From B1SED10-75 sp964636865 (GTDB lineage Bacteria > Bacillota > Dethiobacteria > DTU022 > PWGO01): a stretch of DNA of 64,000 nt. Of this stretch, positions 34,738 through 42,906 are shown piece after piece. Below the pieces are notes generated by a model. That model saw only the letters and a program-made list of their open reading frames with translations, was not told the DNA's origin and searched no databases. The position numbers were made by a program, and so were the translations under genes. Where the stretch lies: the NCBI GenBank assembly GCA_964636865.1, contig CAZWVJ010000007.1, positions 1 to 64,000 of the forward strand, given 5' to 3'. Position 1 is the first letter of the stretch, and the number at the start of each line of letters is the position of its first letter.

Positions 34738-35466
34738 ATGACTATAAAATTTTTACCCGCAGACTTGCATGTTCATACTATAGCCAGTGGCCATGCTTAT
34801 AGCAGTTTGGAAGAAATATGCCGCTCAGCTGCTTCAAAAGGTTTAGAAATGATAGCTGTTACCGAACATGGCCCCGCTATGCCCGGAGGGCCTCATATGT
34901 ATTATTTTGGGAATTCCAAAGTATTGCCTTCTTTTATCAATGGAGTAAGATTGCTTTTTGGCATAGAAGCTAATATTATCAACATGTACGGGGAGATAGA
35001 TTTACCTTCGAATTATTTACAAAAACTTGATCTTGTTTGGGCGGGACTGCATCCTCCTTGCATAGAATCAGGTGATCTTGAATTTAACACCTGCATGTTG
35101 ATTAAAGCCTTGGAAAACCCTTATGTAGATGGAATAGTTCATCCCTGCAATCCTGAATTTCCTATTGATGCCGAACAAGTATTGCATAAGGCCAATGAAG
35201 AACAGAAATTAATTGAGATAAACAACAGCTCTGTTTTTGTAAGGCCGGGGAGTAGAGATAACAGCAGAAAAATTGCAATGCTGGCTGCTAAATTAGGAAA
35301 CAGGGTAATGGTTAACAGCGATACTCATTTTTCCGGGGATGTGGGTAATATGAAGGCTGCATTGGAAATAATTGCGGAAGCTGGATTGTTGCTTGAACAG
35401 GTAATCAATACTAATCCGGCTTCAGTAATAGAGTTTAAAGAAAAACGACGTGATGTAAAAGTATAG
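34738..35466 (+). CDS. PHP-domain phosphatase (YcdX-like)
   Basis: This 242-residue protein has the metal-binding motifs of the PHP fold: ADLHVHTIASGHAYSS, VTEHGPAMPGGPHMYYF, IEANI, WAGLHPPC, GIVHPCNPEF, EINNSS and VNSDTHFSGDVG. The arrangement is that of YcdX/YcdY-linked phosphatases with a trinuclear zinc site. It probably hydrolyses a small phosphoester. ATG 34738 with CGGAGG upstream is preferred to TTG 34687, which abuts the HAD gene. It precedes rapZ. Confidence 0.9.
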   Translation: MTIKFLPADLHVHTIASGHAYSSLEEICRSAASKGLEMIAVTEHGPAMPGGPHMYYFGNSKVLPSFINGVRLLFGIEANIINMYGEIDLPSNYLQKLDLVWAGLHPPCIESGDLEFNTCMLIKALENPYVDGIVHPCNPEFPIDAEQVLHKANEEQKLIEINNSSVFVRPGSRDNSRKIAMLAAKLGNRVMVNSDTHFSGDVGNMKAALEIIAEAGLLLEQVINTNPASVIEFKEKRRDVKV

Positions 35467-35525
35467 TTTTTGAAATAATTATTATTGTATGTGTAGAGGT
35501 TCTTTAGAAAGGGGAGTCAGTTAAA

Positions 35526-36386
35526 TTGGAGGATATTCAATTTGTATTGATTACGGGGCTATCCGGCGCCGGTAAAAGCTTGGCTCTGGATTATTTTGAA
35601 GATATGGGGTATTTTTGTGTAGATAATTTACCTCCGGTATTAATTCCCAAATTTGCTGAAATGTGCATGCAATCAGAGGGAAAAGTTAGCAAAGTTGCGC
35701 TGGTTTGTGATATCCGGGGGCGTGATTTTTTTGACCAGCTTTTTGAAAGTCTTTCTGCGCTGGAATTTAAAGGTTTTCACTTTGAAATTCTATTTTTGGA
35801 AGCAACTCGTGAAGAACTGGTACGTCGATATAAGGAAACAAGGAGAATGCACCCTTTAAAAGAAAATACTATTTTAGAATCTATTGATAAAGAAATATCG
35901 CTATTAAGTGAAATAAGGGGCAAGGCATCCAATATTATTGACACTTCCTATCTTAACCCTCACCAATTTAAAGAAAAATTGGCTTCTCTTTATGCGGGAA
36001 GTGAGCGGGGCAAACTTTTACAGGTCACCATTATATCTTTTGGATATAAATTTCTGATTCCCACAGATGCAGACCTGGTGTTTGATGTTAGGTTTTTGCC
36101 TAATCCGCACTATGTAGAGCAATTGCAACCTTTAACAGGTGAGAATACTCAGGTTAAAGAATATGTATGGAAATGGCCGGTTACCGGCAAGTTTTTTGAA
36201 AAAATAGAGGATCTTTTAATGTTTCTTCTTCCATATTATGTACGTGAAGGAAAAAGTCATTTGATTATTGCTATTGGATGTACCGGAGGCAAGCATCGTG
36301 CCGTAGTTATTGCCAATGATTTATTTCGCCTGTTGCAAGACGAAGGTTATTCCCCGGGGATTGAACACAGGGATATAAACAAATAA
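35526..36386 (+). CDS. rapZ: RNase adapter / nucleotide-binding protein RapZ (YvcJ)
   Basis: This 286-residue P-loop protein has Walker A GLSGAGKSLA, Walker B-like VCDIRGRDFF and the C-terminal 'IGCTGGKHRAVVIA' that binds small ligands (GlcN6P in E. coli RapZ). In Firmicutes YvcJ hydrolyses GTP and affects competence. It starts at TTG 35526 after GGGGAG. whiA follows directly; the usual yvcK gene between them is absent. Confidence 0.93.
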   Translation: MEDIQFVLITGLSGAGKSLALDYFEDMGYFCVDNLPPVLIPKFAEMCMQSEGKVSKVALVCDIRGRDFFDQLFESLSALEFKGFHFEILFLEATREELVRRYKETRRMHPLKENTILESIDKEISLLSEIRGKASNIIDTSYLNPHQFKEKLASLYAGSERGKLLQVTIISFGYKFLIPTDADLVFDVRFLPNPHYVEQLQPLTGENTQVKEYVWKWPVTGKFFEKIEDLLMFLLPYYVREGKSHLIIAIGCTGGKHRAVVIANDLFRLLQDEGYSPGIEHRDINK

Positions 36387-36409
36387 TTTAGAACAAACAG
36401 GTGTGCAAT

Positions 36410-37363
36410 ATGAGCAGTAAAAATTCTTCTTATGCAAAAAAAGTAAAAAATGAACTGGTCCAAATGGAGAATGAAAAACTTTGCTGTCGATGGGCGGAAT
36501 TGGCAGCCATTATTCATTTACGGGGTTATATAATACTACAGAGAAAAGTGCCTGTCTTAACTATTATTACTGATAATAATTCGGTGGCGCGTTATGTTTT
36601 TAAATTGCTAAAAGAATTGTTGGAGACTTATCCCAAGATTTTGCATCGCCAAAGTGAGAATGTTCTTCATGATTATTTCATTATCAAAATTGAGGAGGAA
36701 GTAGTTCTAAAGGAAATATTTCAACAATTGGAAATTAAAAAAAAGCATAATTGGATAAATATGCCCGGCGTAAGCGAAAAATTAGTTAAAAATAATTGCT
36801 GCCGCCGAAGCTATATACGGGGAAGCTTTTTAGCCGGGGGCTCCATAAATTCCCCTGAATCTGCTTATCATTTGGAAATATTTGTGGAATATGAAACTTA
36901 TGCCCAATTTATAATTGATCTGCTACAAGGGTTTGGGATCAAAGCTTCCCTGCGCAAGCGGGAAAATGGTTACTATGTTTATCTAAAAAACGCTGAGGCT
37001 ATCATGGAATTCTTGCGGGTTATAAAAGCTTATCCGGCCTTACTATATATGGAAGAAAAGAGGGTTATAAAAAGTTTAAAGAATTATACTAATCGTTCGG
37101 TTAATTGTGATACGGCTAACCTTGATAAAATAAGTAAAGCTGCTCATCAACAGTTGAACTCAATTGAAACTATCGAACAATTATCCGGTTTGAATAAGCT
37201 TCCCTTAACTTTACAAACAGCAGCGAAAACCAGGCGCAAATATCCTGAAGCTTCTCTCAAGGAGTTGGCGGAATTGAACCGACCTCCTTTAAGCAAATCC
37301 GGGATGAATTATCGCCTGAAAAGGTTAAACCAGATTGCTTTTCAATTGAAAAATAAGTCTTGA
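36410..37363 (+). CDS. whiA: DNA-binding protein WhiA
   Basis: This 317-residue protein has an N-terminal LAGLIDADG-type fold (RSYIRGSFLAGGSINSPESAYHLEI) without the catalytic residues of homing nucleases, and a C-terminal helix-turn-helix (ASLKELAELNRPPLSKSGMNYRLKRL). WhiA controls sporulation in Streptomyces and affects chromosome segregation and division in Bacillus. ATG 36410 with AGGTG six bases upstream is preferred over GTG 36401. pgk starts 14 bp after its stop codon, in the same operon. Confidence 0.94.
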   Translation: MSSKNSSYAKKVKNELVQMENEKLCCRWAELAAIIHLRGYIILQRKVPVLTIITDNNSVARYVFKLLKELLETYPKILHRQSENVLHDYFIIKIEEEVVLKEIFQQLEIKKKHNWINMPGVSEKLVKNNCCRRSYIRGSFLAGGSINSPESAYHLEIFVEYETYAQFIIDLLQGFGIKASLRKRENGYYVYLKNAEAIMEFLRVIKAYPALLYMEEKRVIKSLKNYTNRSVNCDTANLDKISKAAHQQLNSIETIEQLSGLNKLPLTLQTAAKTRRKYPEASLKELAELNRPPLSKSGMNYRLKRLNQIAFQLKNKS

Positions 37364-37377
37364 AAGAGGTGAATATT

Positions 37378-38562
37378 TTGCAAAAACTCACGGTGAGAGA
37401 TGTTCCGGTAAATGACAAACGGGCATTAGTGCGCGTAGATTTTAACGTGCCCATGGAAAATGGAAAAGTGGCTGATGATGCCAGAATTAGGGCATCTCTT
37501 CCGACTATTCTTTATTTGGTGCAAAATGGAGCTCGTGTAATTTTAATATCTCATATGGGGAGGCCTAAAGGGAAAATAGTAGAAAGTTTACGCCTGGATG
37601 AGGTTTCCAGTTGCCTTGCTGATCTTTTGGAGTTACCCGTGAAGAAAATTGATCAGGTAGTAGGCAAAGAAGTAGAAAAAAGCGTTTCTGAGCTGGGAAA
37701 AGGTGAAGTTATGTTATTGGAAAATGTGCGCTTTGAGCCCGGGGAAGAAAAAAACGATGCAGAGTTAGCCCAAAAACTGGCTGATTTGGCAGATATATTC
37801 GTTAACGATGCTTTTGGAGCCGTACATCGCGCCCATGCTTCTACAGAAGGAGTGGCTAATTTATTGCCGGCTGTGGCCGGATTTTTGCTGGAAAAAGAGG
37901 TAAATGAGCTTCAAAGTTGCTTGCATAACCCAGATAGGCCTTTTACCGCCATCTTTGGCGGTGCCAAGGTTTCGGATAAAATAGGAGTTATCCGAAAATT
38001 TTTGGATTTGGCGGATTATATAATTATTGGGGGAGGGATGGCAAATACATTTTTAGTAGCTAAAGGCTATGATATGGCTTCTTCTTTTTATGAGAGCTCG
38101 CAGGTGGATTTAGCCGTAGAGTTACTTGAATATGCCGATAATTGCAGCACGGTTATATCTTTACCTGAGGATTTAGTTATAGTTGAAGATTTAAGGGAAG
38201 AAGCTCCTTCCAAAGTGGTTAATGCCGATGCGGTTCCTGTAGGATGGCAATCTGTAGATATGGGGCCTCGCAGCGTAGATATTTTCTCCCGGCTGGTGGA
38301 AAAATCTCGTAAGATAGTGTGGAATGGCCCCTTAGGGGTTTTTGAAGTGTCTCCTTTTTATCGAGGCACTGAAGCTGTTGCCCGGGCAGCAATAGAGAGT
38401 GATGCTTATTTGCTGGTGGGTGGAGGGGATACTGCTGCAGCGTTTGAAAAATTTGGTTTAGTAGATCAAGTAGATCATGTTTCTACCGGTGGGGGTGCTA
38501 CCCTGGAATTTTTAGAGGGAAGAGATTTGCCGGGAATATCTGTTTTAAAGGACTCAAATTAA
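37378..38562 (+). CDS. pgk: Phosphoglycerate kinase
   Basis: This 394-residue enzyme interconverts 1,3-bisphosphoglycerate + ADP and 3-phosphoglycerate + ATP. It has LVRVDFNVPM, the substrate-binding ISHMGRPKG, NDAFGAVHRAHAST, the hinge 'FTAIFGGAKVSDKIGV' and nucleotide-binding GGGDTAAA with VSTGGGATLEFLEG. It starts at TTG 37378 with GAGGTG upstream; the longer reading from 37360 overlaps whiA. First glycolytic gene of a pgk-tpiA-gpmI-eno-secG series; gap is not present upstream. Confidence 0.97.
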   Translation: MQKLTVRDVPVNDKRALVRVDFNVPMENGKVADDARIRASLPTILYLVQNGARVILISHMGRPKGKIVESLRLDEVSSCLADLLELPVKKIDQVVGKEVEKSVSELGKGEVMLLENVRFEPGEEKNDAELAQKLADLADIFVNDAFGAVHRAHASTEGVANLLPAVAGFLLEKEVNELQSCLHNPDRPFTAIFGGAKVSDKIGVIRKFLDLADYIIIGGGMANTFLVAKGYDMASSFYESSQVDLAVELLEYADNCSTVISLPEDLVIVEDLREEAPSKVVNADAVPVGWQSVDMGPRSVDIFSRLVEKSRKIVWNGPLGVFEVSPFYRGTEAVARAAIESDAYLLVGGGDTAAAFEKFGLVDQVDHVSTGGGATLEFLEGRDLPGISVLKDSN

Positions 38563-38637
38563 CTATAAAAAAATATGAAAAAGCAATTATGAAGAGATAT
38601 TTTAAAATTTATAACATATAATAGGGGGTTAAAATAA

Positions 38638-39405
38638 GTGAAGGAATTGATTTTGGCTGCAAATTGGAAAATGCATAAGACGAATCAGGAAACAAGAGAA
38701 TACTTAAGAAAATTTAAAGCTATGCGGGATGAGTTTAATTCAACAGAGGTTATTTTTTGTCCACCTTTTACTTCTTTGCGAACTGCTGATGAAGAGCTTT
38801 ATCCCACGTTTTTTAAATTGGGAGCGCAAAATATGTTATGGGAATCTGAAGGTGCTTATACTGGCGAAGTCTCCCCCTTAATGTTGAAAGACTTGGGAGT
38901 TCGCTACGTTATTATCGGTCATTCGGAAAGGCGTTGGATTTTGGGAGAAACTCACGAACAAATCAATAAAAAATTACAGGCTGTTTTTGAATACAACCTT
39001 ATTCCCATTTATTGTGTTGGAGAAACCGAGGAGGTCCGTCAAGCCGGAGAAACAGAGAGTATGATTTTAGAACAAATAGAGGAAGGCTTCCGAGGTATAG
39101 ACTTTTCAGGGGTGAAAAATATAGTGATAGCTTATGAGCCGGTTTGGGCTATCGGTACCGGATTAACTGCTTCCGGAGAAGACGCGCGGCATGCCAGCGC
39201 CTGTATAAAGAAAAAAATGGAAGAATATATTAATAGTGAGGTTACCCGCTTGAAAATTCTTTATGGGGGCAGTGTGAAAAAAGAAAATATTGGAGAATTT
39301 GTTTCTGAAGAAGGAATTCACGGTGCTTTGGTGGGCGGCGCCAGCCTGCAGGTTGATTCCTTTGCCGGGTTAATTAGAGCAGCTCAGGAAGCATTGGGAA
39401 AATAG
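38638..39405 (+). CDS. tpiA: Triosephosphate isomerase
   Basis: This 255-residue TIM barrel interconverts DHAP and glyceraldehyde-3-phosphate. The active-site lysine (AANWKMHK), histidine (IIGHSERR) and glutamate (AYEPVWAIGTG) are present, as are the phosphate-binding GGSV and GALVGGASL. It starts at GTG 38638 after GGGGG, 75 bp downstream of pgk. Length normal. Confidence 0.97.
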   Translation: MKELILAANWKMHKTNQETREYLRKFKAMRDEFNSTEVIFCPPFTSLRTADEELYPTFFKLGAQNMLWESEGAYTGEVSPLMLKDLGVRYVIIGHSERRWILGETHEQINKKLQAVFEYNLIPIYCVGETEEVRQAGETESMILEQIEEGFRGIDFSGVKNIVIAYEPVWAIGTGLTASGEDARHASACIKKKMEEYINSEVTRLKILYGGSVKKENIGEFVSEEGIHGALVGGASLQVDSFAGLIRAAQEALGK

Positions 39406-39416
39406 GAGGAAGAAGA

Positions 39417-40973
39417 TTGCCTAAAACTGATTTATACAACCCTGTAGTCTTGATAATTATGGATGGCTTGGGCTGCCGTTCTGAGATTGAAGGTAATGCT
39501 GTTGCCCAAGCTCATACTCCTAACTTGAAGAGATTCCAAAGTAATTATCCTTTTGCTTTACTGCGCGCTGCCGGAGAATCGGTGGGCTTGCCGGCGGGGC
39601 AAATGGGCAATTCGGAAGTAGGCCACCTGAACTTAGGAGCGGGGCGTATTGTTTATCAAGAGTTAACTCGCATCGACAAAGCTATCGAATCAGGGAAATT
39701 ATGGCAAAATGAAGTTTTGCAGCAGGCCATGGAAAAAGTACAACAAAAGAAATCTGCCTTGCATTTAATCGGCCTTCTTTCCGATGGAGGTGTGCATAGT
39801 CATATCAGTCATCTATTTGCTTTGTTGAAAATGGCCCGGCAATATGGTTTTAGGGATGACGTGTATATTCATGCCATACTTGACGGACGGGACGTGCCTC
39901 CCCAAAGCGCTATAAATTACCTGGAAGCATTAAAGGAGTTCTGTAAAACTCATAGAGTAGGCACCATTGCCAGTGTTTCCGGACGTTATTACACAATGGA
40001 TAGGGATAATCGTTGGGAAAGAACCCGCAAAGCTTATGATGCTTATGTTTATGGGGCAGGAAATGTAATGGAAGACCCGGTAGAAGCAGTAAAAAATGCT
40101 TACCAACAGGGTGAAAATGATGAATTTGTTACCCCGGTTTTAATTGCTAAGTCGGGGGAAAAGCCCGTTACAATTCAGGAAGAAGATGCGGTGATATTTT
40201 TTAATTTTCGTCCGGATCGTATGCGTCAAATTGTGCGGACTTTCATGGAAAAAGAGGTTGAGGGGATAGATAGAGGCCCTGCTCCTGTTTTTCCTATTAT
40301 GGCTACTCTTACGGAATATGACCCTGAATTTAACCTGCCGGTCGCTTATCCGCCTCAGTATCTTCGGAACACTTTGGGAGAATGGCTTTCGTTAAAAAAC
40401 TACCGCCAGTTCAGGTTGGCTGAAACTGAAAAATATGCTCATGTTACTTTCTTTTTCAATGGAGGAAAAGAAGAACCTTTTCCCGGAGAAGAAAGATGTT
40501 TGATCCCTTCTCCTTCAGTGGCCACGTATGATCTTCAACCGGAAATGAGTGCGCCGGAGGTAACAGAGAAAGCTTGCCACGAAATATCCCGTAGATACTA
40601 TTCTTTCATATTAGTAAATTTTGCCAACGCCGATATGGTAGGGCATACGGGAATGATGAAAGAAGCTATCCGTGCTGTAGAGGCGGTAGACCAGGGAGTA
40701 GGTTCCATAGTAGAAACAGCCTTAACAGAAGGATACTATGTGTTGATTACGGCAGATCACGGCAACGCAGAAATTATGGTTGATTCAGAGACAAAAGCCT
40801 CCCATACCGCGCATTCTATCAGTGATGTGCCTTTCTTTTTGATAGATGACACGCTTATATATACTCTGAAAGATGGAGGCATTCTTGCAGATATTGCTCC
40901 AACAGTATTGGATCTCCTGAATTTGCCACTGCCCCAGGAAATGACCGGTAGGAGTTTGTTAGCTTACCGTTAG
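39417..40973 (+). CDS. gpmI: 2,3-bisphosphoglycerate-independent phosphoglycerate mutase
   Basis: This 518-residue alkaline-phosphatase-superfamily enzyme interconverts 3- and 2-phosphoglycerate using two manganese ions. It has the N-terminal metal Asp (VVLIIMDGLG), the phosphoserine nucleophile in MGNSEVGHLNLGAGR, HAILDGRDVPP, NFRPDRMRQI and the C-terminal ANADMVGHTG and ITADHGNAE metal sites. TTG 39417 follows TAGGAGG, 11 bp after tpiA. Confidence 0.97.
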   Translation: MPKTDLYNPVVLIIMDGLGCRSEIEGNAVAQAHTPNLKRFQSNYPFALLRAAGESVGLPAGQMGNSEVGHLNLGAGRIVYQELTRIDKAIESGKLWQNEVLQQAMEKVQQKKSALHLIGLLSDGGVHSHISHLFALLKMARQYGFRDDVYIHAILDGRDVPPQSAINYLEALKEFCKTHRVGTIASVSGRYYTMDRDNRWERTRKAYDAYVYGAGNVMEDPVEAVKNAYQQGENDEFVTPVLIAKSGEKPVTIQEEDAVIFFNFRPDRMRQIVRTFMEKEVEGIDRGPAPVFPIMATLTEYDPEFNLPVAYPPQYLRNTLGEWLSLKNYRQFRLAETEKYAHVTFFFNGGKEEPFPGEERCLIPSPSVATYDLQPEMSAPEVTEKACHEISRRYYSFILVNFANADMVGHTGMMKEAIRAVEAVDQGVGSIVETALTEGYYVLITADHGNAEIMVDSETKASHTAHSISDVPFFLIDDTLIYTLKDGGILADIAPTVLDLLNLPLPQEMTGRSLLAYR

Positions 40974-41044
40974 CAAAAAGTGGAAATATATTATTTAAGT
41001 ATTAAAAGCGTGATTACAAAATAATGAGATAGGAGGGATAGAGA

Positions 41045-42337
41045 TTGCGTATTAATCATTCGGAGCAAAATATTAGTGAAGTTAAGGCCAGAGAAATTAT
41101 CGATTCCCGGGGAACTCCTACTGTGGAAGTAGATGTTATTTTAGAAGGAGGTTTTCTCGGCCGGGCTGCAGTTCCTTCCGGGGCTTCTACAGGAGCTTTT
41201 GAGGCTTTGGAATTGCGTGACCAAAATCCTGAACGATACATGGGCAAGGGTGTTTCGGAAGCCGTGCGCAAGGTAAAAGAAGAAATATCACCTTTCCTGG
41301 CCGGGAAAAATTGCCTGGAGCAGGAAGGAATTGATAACTACCTGATTGAATTGGATGGCACTCCGGAAAAAAGCCGTTTGGGAGCTAATGCCATTTTAGG
41401 GGTTTCTATGGCCGTGGCGCGAGCAGCTGCCTATTCTGTAAATTTGCCCCTTTTCCGTTATTTGGGAGGAGTGAGAGCAAATTTGCTCCCTACCCCCATG
41501 ATGAATATACTTAATGGTGGTGAGCATGCAGATAACAATGTGGATATCCAGGAATTTATGATTATGCCTGTAGGTGGAGAATCTTTTACTAAAGCCATGC
41601 AGATGGGAGTAGAGGTTTTCCAGGTTTTAAAAAAGGTTTTACAAAAGAGAGGATTGAGTACAGGGGTTGGTGATGAAGGTGGCTTTGCGCCTTACCTGGA
41701 ATCAAATCAGTCAGCCCTGGAAATTATAATTGAGGCTATAGATCAGGCAGGCTACAAACCCGGAGATGATATTTTGCTGGCTCTTGATGTGGCAGCAAAC
41801 GAAATTTATAATGATGAAATGTATCACCTTGAAGGTAAAGCTTTCACTGCAGAGGAGATAATTGATTATTTGGCAGAAATAGTCGAAAAATATCCTGTTT
41901 GTAGCATAGAAGATGGATTGGCAGAAGAAGATTGGGAAGGATGGAAAATGCTAACAGAAAAATTGGATGGAAAAATTCAACTTGTGGGAGACGATCTTTT
42001 TGTTACTAATCCTTCACGCCTTAATCGTGGTATAGAAGAAGGGATAGCCAATTCTATTTTAATAAAATTAAACCAAATTGGAACCGTTACTGAAACACTG
42101 GAAACAATTCGGATGGCACAACAAGCGGGATATTCTTATATTATTTCGCATCGATCCGGGGAGTCAGAAGATACTTTTATTGCTGATCTTTCTGTGGCGT
42201 CTGCATCCGGTCAAATAAAAACCGGAGCGCCTAGCCGTGTAGATAGGACTGCCAAATATAATCAGTTGTTGCGCGTAGAAGAATATTTGGGAAAAAGTGG
42301 TGGTTATGCAGGTAAAAAATCAATTGCCCGATATTAA
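41045..42337 (+). CDS. eno: Enolase
   Basis: This 430-residue enzyme converts 2-phosphoglycerate to phosphoenolpyruvate. It has AREIIDSRGTPTVEVDV, the mobile loop SGASTG, the general acid/base Glu in VGDEGGFAP, the metal ligands in LALDVAANE, SIEDGLAEEDWEGW and VGDDLFVTN, and the signature ILIKLNQIGTVTETL with SHRSGESEDTF. TTG 41045 follows AGGAGGG. secG follows and then a terminator. Confidence 0.97.
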   Translation: MRINHSEQNISEVKAREIIDSRGTPTVEVDVILEGGFLGRAAVPSGASTGAFEALELRDQNPERYMGKGVSEAVRKVKEEISPFLAGKNCLEQEGIDNYLIELDGTPEKSRLGANAILGVSMAVARAAAYSVNLPLFRYLGGVRANLLPTPMMNILNGGEHADNNVDIQEFMIMPVGGESFTKAMQMGVEVFQVLKKVLQKRGLSTGVGDEGGFAPYLESNQSALEIIIEAIDQAGYKPGDDILLALDVAANEIYNDEMYHLEGKAFTAEEIIDYLAEIVEKYPVCSIEDGLAEEDWEGWKMLTEKLDGKIQLVGDDLFVTNPSRLNRGIEEGIANSILIKLNQIGTVTETLETIRMAQQAGYSYIISHRSGESEDTFIADLSVASASGQIKTGAPSRVDRTAKYNQLLRVEEYLGKSGGYAGKKSIARY

Positions 42338-42454
42338 GTTTTAATTAGGTAATTTGATGGAAAAAGAAAATAACCCTGTTGTTAAAATTAAGTTTGTTGT
42401 GGTAAAATATTTCTGCTTAAAAGGTTAATTTATAAGTTAAGGGGGAAGTATTTA

Positions 42455-42676
42455 ATGGAACTTGCTCTTACAGTGATATATATTTTGATTTGTATAGGAT
42501 TAATAGCTACGGTGCTACTACAATCGGGCAGAAGTGCAGGTTTGTCCGGAGCGATTGGGGGAGGAGCTCAATCACTTTTTGGCAAGAAAAAGGGGTTGGA
42601 TGATTTTTTCAGCAAGATTTCTACCGGGTTAGCCATTAGTTTTATGGTTTTAGCAATAATAATAACGGTGCTATAG
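42455..42676 (+). CDS. secG: Protein-export membrane subunit SecG
   Basis: This 73-residue protein has two transmembrane helices (about 4-24 and 52-72) separated by the conserved loop VLLQSGRSAGLSGAIGGGAQSLFG. It is the small auxiliary subunit of the SecYEG channel. A position after eno and before rnr is the common Firmicutes order. ATG 42455 follows AAGGGGG. Confidence 0.95.
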   Translation: MELALTVIYILICIGLIATVLLQSGRSAGLSGAIGGGAQSLFGKKKGLDDFFSKISTGLAISFMVLAIIITVL

Positions 42677-42769
42677 ATTAATGCAAGCTTGGCAATTACT
42701 TGATCCTGGAAAGGTACAAGAACAAAGGTATTTTTTTGCCGACAAATGGCAAGGATTAATTATAAAGGC

Positions 42770-42799
42770 GGAGCAGGTTAAATCCTGTTCCCTTTTTAT
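42770..42799 (+). terminator. Rho-independent terminator of the glycolytic-secG operon
   Basis: GGAGCAGG (42770-42777) pairs with CCTGTTCC (42784-42791, one G-U), followed by CTTTTTATTT. Confidence 0.85.
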
Positions 42800-42906
42800 T
42801 TAGCATATTTGATCTATATTCCTTAAAAATGATCTGTCTCCAGGTCTAAAGTTCTATTTTCTTAATTAATTGTTGATTAAATTATTATAGAGGGAGTTTA
42901 AAAAAA

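Noticed and set aside
42681..42803. 40-codon ORF after secG
   Set aside because: Its 3' end is the operon terminator hairpin, there is no ribosome site and no recognisable sequence.
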